Positions 31,280 through 33,350 of a stretch of DNA of 33,350 nucleotides are shown here, one piece after another. The stretch covers positions 1 through 33,350 of the forward strand of contig JAFATZ010000411.1 in assembly GCA_019243675.1 (NCBI GenBank), given 5' to 3'. Made by a program: the position numbers and the translations under genes. Within the stretch, counting starts at the first letter, position 1. Every line of letters begins with the position of its first letter. The notes under the pieces were generated by a model. That model did not search any database, was not told the origin of the DNA, and saw only the letters and a program-made list of their open reading frames with translations. This DNA is from Ktedonobacteraceae bacterium. GTDB lineage: Bacteria; Chloroflexota; Ktedonobacteria; Ktedonobacterales; Ktedonobacteraceae.

Positions 31280-31693
31280 ATGAACGCAGCACTATTAAGG
31301 CAGAGTTGGAACATGGTTGAGCCTGGTAAATATCGGTTCACGCACCTCTTCTACGCCCGTCTCTTCCAGTATTACCCCTCCGTTCGCGTGCTTTTCCCTC
31401 TTGATATGCAAAAACAAGAGCAGATATTAGCTGACACGCTTGGAGTAGTTATCAGCGCGGTTGAGAGTGGCGACCCCTCCCTCGTTGACACACTCCACAC
31501 GCTCGGTCGTAAGCATCAAGAGTTGGGAGCACAACCAGCACACTATCCCATAGTAGCTAACGTAGTACTAGAGACATTCGATTCCTATCTAGGTCCTGAT
31601 TTCACTCCTGAGATGAAAGACGCGTGGGCTGAAGCTTTGACTGTGGTTGCTAGCAAAATGTTGGAAGGTGCTGGTCAAGCACTGCCTGTTTAG
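31280..31693 (+). CDS. Single-domain globin (bacterial hemoglobin)
   Basis: A 137-aa haem protein resembling the globin domain of flavohaemoglobin and Vitreoscilla haemoglobin, without a reductase domain. Tyr25 (FYARLF) fits B10, Phe39 (VLFP) fits CD1, and His79 in GRKHQELGAQPAHYPIV is the proximal F8 ligand. Gln46 or Gln48 fits the distal E7 region. Such proteins bind oxygen or detoxify nitric oxide with a separate reductase. AAGGAG is 9 nt before ATG 31280, which settles the start. It converges on lipA with a 6-nt gap. Confidence 0.92.
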   Translation: MNAALLRQSWNMVEPGKYRFTHLFYARLFQYYPSVRVLFPLDMQKQEQILADTLGVVISAVESGDPSLVDTLHTLGRKHQELGAQPAHYPIVANVVLETFDSYLGPDFTPEMKDAWAEALTVVASKMLEGAGQALPV

Positions 31694-31699
31694 CAAGGG

Positions 31700-32578
31700 C
31701 TAGGAACTGCATCCTGCATCACCTGCCTGTTCGCGTGCGTGATAGGAACTGCGCACAAATGGCCCCGATGCAACATGGCGAAAGCCCATCTTTTTACCTT
31801 CGGCCTTGAGCGCTGTGAACTCCTCTAGCGGAACATAGCGCTCAATAGGCAGGTGGTGCAACGATGGGCGTAGGTACTGGCCGATGGTGAGGATATCGAC
31901 GTCGTGCTCGCGCAAATCCTGCATGACCGTGATCACCTCATCCCACGTCTCGCCCAGACCCAGCATAAAGCCCGATTTCGTGGGGGCGTTAGGATACATC
32001 TGCTTGGCCCACTTGAGCACCTGCAGTGAGCGCGTGTACACTGCCTGGGGGCGCACGCGCTTGTAGAGCCTGGGGATGGTCTCGACGTTGTGATTATAGA
32101 CGTCGGGTTGTGCCTCCATCACGACGCGTAAGGCATCATAGACCCCCTTGAAGTCTGGTGTCAGCACCTCCACTTTGCACTGCGGATTCAGGCGGCGAAT
32201 CCAGCGAATAGTAGCCGCAAAGACTGCCGCGCCCCCATCCTTCAATTCGTCGCGGTTAACCGAGGTCACGACGGCATGGCGCAAATCCATAGCCTGTACA
32301 GCCTCAGCGACGCGCTTTGGCTCCTCCCAATCCAGGCCGGAGGGGCGACCCGTCTCCACTGCGCAGAAGCCACAACTGCGTGTACAAACACGCCCTAGAA
32401 TCATGAAGGTTGCCGTTTTCTGTCCCCAACATTCGCCAATATTTGGGCAGCGCGCTTCTTCACAGACTGTGTGCAGAGATTGGCTGCGCATCAACTGTTT
32501 CAAATACTGATAGTTTTCCCCCTTGGGGGGGCGCACTCTGAGCCACTCGGGGCGACGCTCTGGGATTGTAGTTGCCAT
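31700..32578 (-). CDS. lipA: Lipoyl synthase
   Basis: A 292-aa radical-SAM enzyme that inserts two sulfur atoms into protein-bound octanoyl groups. Cys39, Cys44 and Cys50 ([12 protein letters not shown]) hold the auxiliary 4Fe-4S cluster, and Cys65, Cys69 and Cys72 (CTRSCGFC) hold the radical-SAM cluster. The C-terminal RSSY motif (276-279) supplies the serine ligand of the auxiliary cluster. [15 protein letters not shown] and the [10 protein letters not shown] segment are family blocks. ATG 32578 is chosen because AAGGA lies about 8 nt upstream; an upstream ATG at 32599 is less likely. No lipB is adjacent. Confidence 0.97.
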   Translation of the reverse strand: MATTIPERRPEWLRVRPPKGENYQYLKQLMRSQSLHTVCEEARCPNIGECWGQKTATFMILGRVCTRSCGFCAVETGRPSGLDWEEPKRVAEAVQAMDLRHAVVTSVNRDELKDGGAAVFAATIRWIRRLNPQCKVEVLTPDFKGVYDALRVVMEAQPDVYNHNVETIPRLYKRVRPQAVYTRSLQVLKWAKQMYPNAPTKSGFMLGLGETWDEVITVMQDLREHDVDILTIGQYLRPSLHHLPIERYVPLEEFTALKAEGKKMGFRHVASGPFVRSSYHAREQAGDAGCSS

Positions 32579-32685
32579 AATTTGTTCCTTACTCTGCATC
32601 CATGTTGCAGCAGCCTTATGTCTCTACCTCATGCTAACATGTTGTGGGAAATAATGTCAAGAGAGGAGCGAGAAGGAAGTGCGTT

Positions 32686-33216
32686 TCATTCACCGCGAAA
32701 CGTGACGCTCACCAGTCGTGGGTTATTCCACCTATCGTTGCGTAGCCGAACGGCTCTGATGTCCCGATAGGTCCAGGTCTGGGCGCTGATCTCGGAAAGG
32801 AGAGCCAGCATATCATCACAGTCTTCCAGAAACACTGGCTCACCCTTGTAGAGCGCAAGTCCTACCTCGTCAGGGATGCCAGCTCCACGTGACAGGTCAA
32901 TCCAAGCCACCGCACAACGCTCACACAACTGCCGAAACGTTGGTCGCGTGTCTGCTGAAGCAGGTTGCCGCTCCTGGTACTGCTCGACCAGATGCACCTG
33001 GAGGTCATCCAGCCTATAGGCAGTATCGTTGAGACGATTGAACGCACTCAAAATCCCTTCGGCATCCGCGCGCGTCACCCCTCGGTTGAGCAGCATGGCA
33101 TGGATACTTCTGCCATCAATGCCGCTCGCTTGTGCAAGCTGACCGATGTTGCCGCCATGCTTAATGCGTAGATCGTAGAAAGTGGGTTTCTTGGGGGATT
33201 CTTCCTGCTCTAGCAT
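32686..33216 (-). CDS. Hypothetical protein with two helix-turn-helix-like modules
   Basis: A 176-aa protein I cannot assign. Residues 12-60 (FYDLRIKHGGNIGQLAQASGIDGRSIHAMLLNRGVTRADAEGILSAFN) read like an Xre/Cro-type helix-turn-helix. Residues 93-140 (FRQLCERCAVAWIDLSRGAGIPDEVGLALYKGEPVFLEDCDDML) look like a second, degenerate copy. The C-terminus is a basic strand. It overlaps the upstream minus-strand gene by 7 nt, so the two are probably translated together. Confidence 0.6.
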   Translation of the reverse strand: MLEQEESPKKPTFYDLRIKHGGNIGQLAQASGIDGRSIHAMLLNRGVTRADAEGILSAFNRLNDTAYRLDDLQVHLVEQYQERQPASADTRPTFRQLCERCAVAWIDLSRGAGIPDEVGLALYKGEPVFLEDCDDMLALLSEISAQTWTYRDIRAVRLRNDRWNNPRLVSVTFRGE

Positions 33217-33350
33217 CGTGTGTGTCCTTTCCTGCTACGGATATCTTCTATCGTGTCTCTGCCTTGGTCATGCAAGTAGACGAAGAGCAGTCGTTCCCCA
33301 GTCAGATCGGAAAGTGCCTTGAGTCGGCGGTAGCGCTGCTCTGAGGTCTC
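33210..33350 (-). CDS. 3' end of a minus-strand gene cut by the window edge
   Basis: The frame is open from base 33350 to TAG at 33212-33210 and gives 46 residues (ETSEQRYRRLKALSDLT, GERLLFVYLHDQGRDTIED, IRSRKGHTRC). The stop overlaps the start of the next gene (ATG 33216), a typical coupling arrangement. Too little is visible to name a family. Confidence 0.6.
   Translation of the reverse strand, partial: ETSEQRYRRLKALSDLTGERLLFVYLHDQGRDTIEDIRSRKGHTRC

Noticed and set aside
1-33350. CRISPR arrays, tRNA and rRNA genes
   Set aside because: No regularly spaced direct repeats and no tRNA or rRNA core sequences were noticed anywhere in the window on reading.

Overview
The window looks like chromosomal DNA from a soil-type, Gram-positive-like Chloroflexota of the Ktedonobacteria kind. 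This is an inference, not a sequence match. It rests on a Thermus-type seven-iron ferredoxin, DUF1015 and HEAT proteins side by side, a PknB-like receptor with an extracellular Rieske domain, Ser/Thr/Pro-linked secreted proteins, a Rpn/PD-(D/E)XK family protein, and moderate GC with AT-rich regulatory gaps.

Layout. 1-3414: metK behind a complete SAM-I riboswitch and terminator; a moaD-moaE pair; a fused nucleotidyltransferase-HEPN gene; then a perfect palindrome that supplies the stop codons of both converging genes. 3411-9206 (minus strand): housekeeping and accessory genes, namely a TPR protein, GntR/UTRA regulator, thioredoxin, Bax-inhibitor-1 membrane protein, two zinc-ribbon proteins, seven-iron ferredoxin and two small proteins. 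9278-16628: a pseudokinase-TM-Rieske receptor, a DUF1015 (SerK-like) protein, a HEAT protein, a small acidic protein and a secreted beta-propeller protein.

17014-25564 is the most notable region. A sigma-70-family factor is followed by a 570 bp AT-rich gap with two tandem consensus promoters. Then comes a compact class II lanthipeptide cluster: two precursors (lanA1, lanA2), a full-length LanM, a minimal HlyD-like protein and a C39-peptidase ABC exporter (LanT). The two leaders are nearly identical. The two cores diverge but keep seven Cys, each preceded by a Ser/Thr two to four residues away, which predicts the same seven-ring ladder in both. No immunity transporter, LanP protease or dedicated regulator is visible. 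The likely order of events is LanM modification of both peptides, then leader removal and export by LanT with help from the HlyD-like protein.

25600-33350: a Rpn-family gene with its own promoter; a DUF3311-sodium/solute symporter operon behind a promoter-proximal hairpin; a DUF4352-like lipid-anchored or membrane-anchored protein; a secreted clan GH-A glycoside hydrolase; a single-domain globin; lipoyl synthase; and two overlapping minus-strand genes, the outer one cut by the window edge.

Dispersed palindromes based on GTAGGGGCCCAATT occur at 3361-3414 and 5816-5882, with a half copy at 14421-14445. Two genes, moaD and the gene at 28617-29150, appear to be transcribed leaderless.
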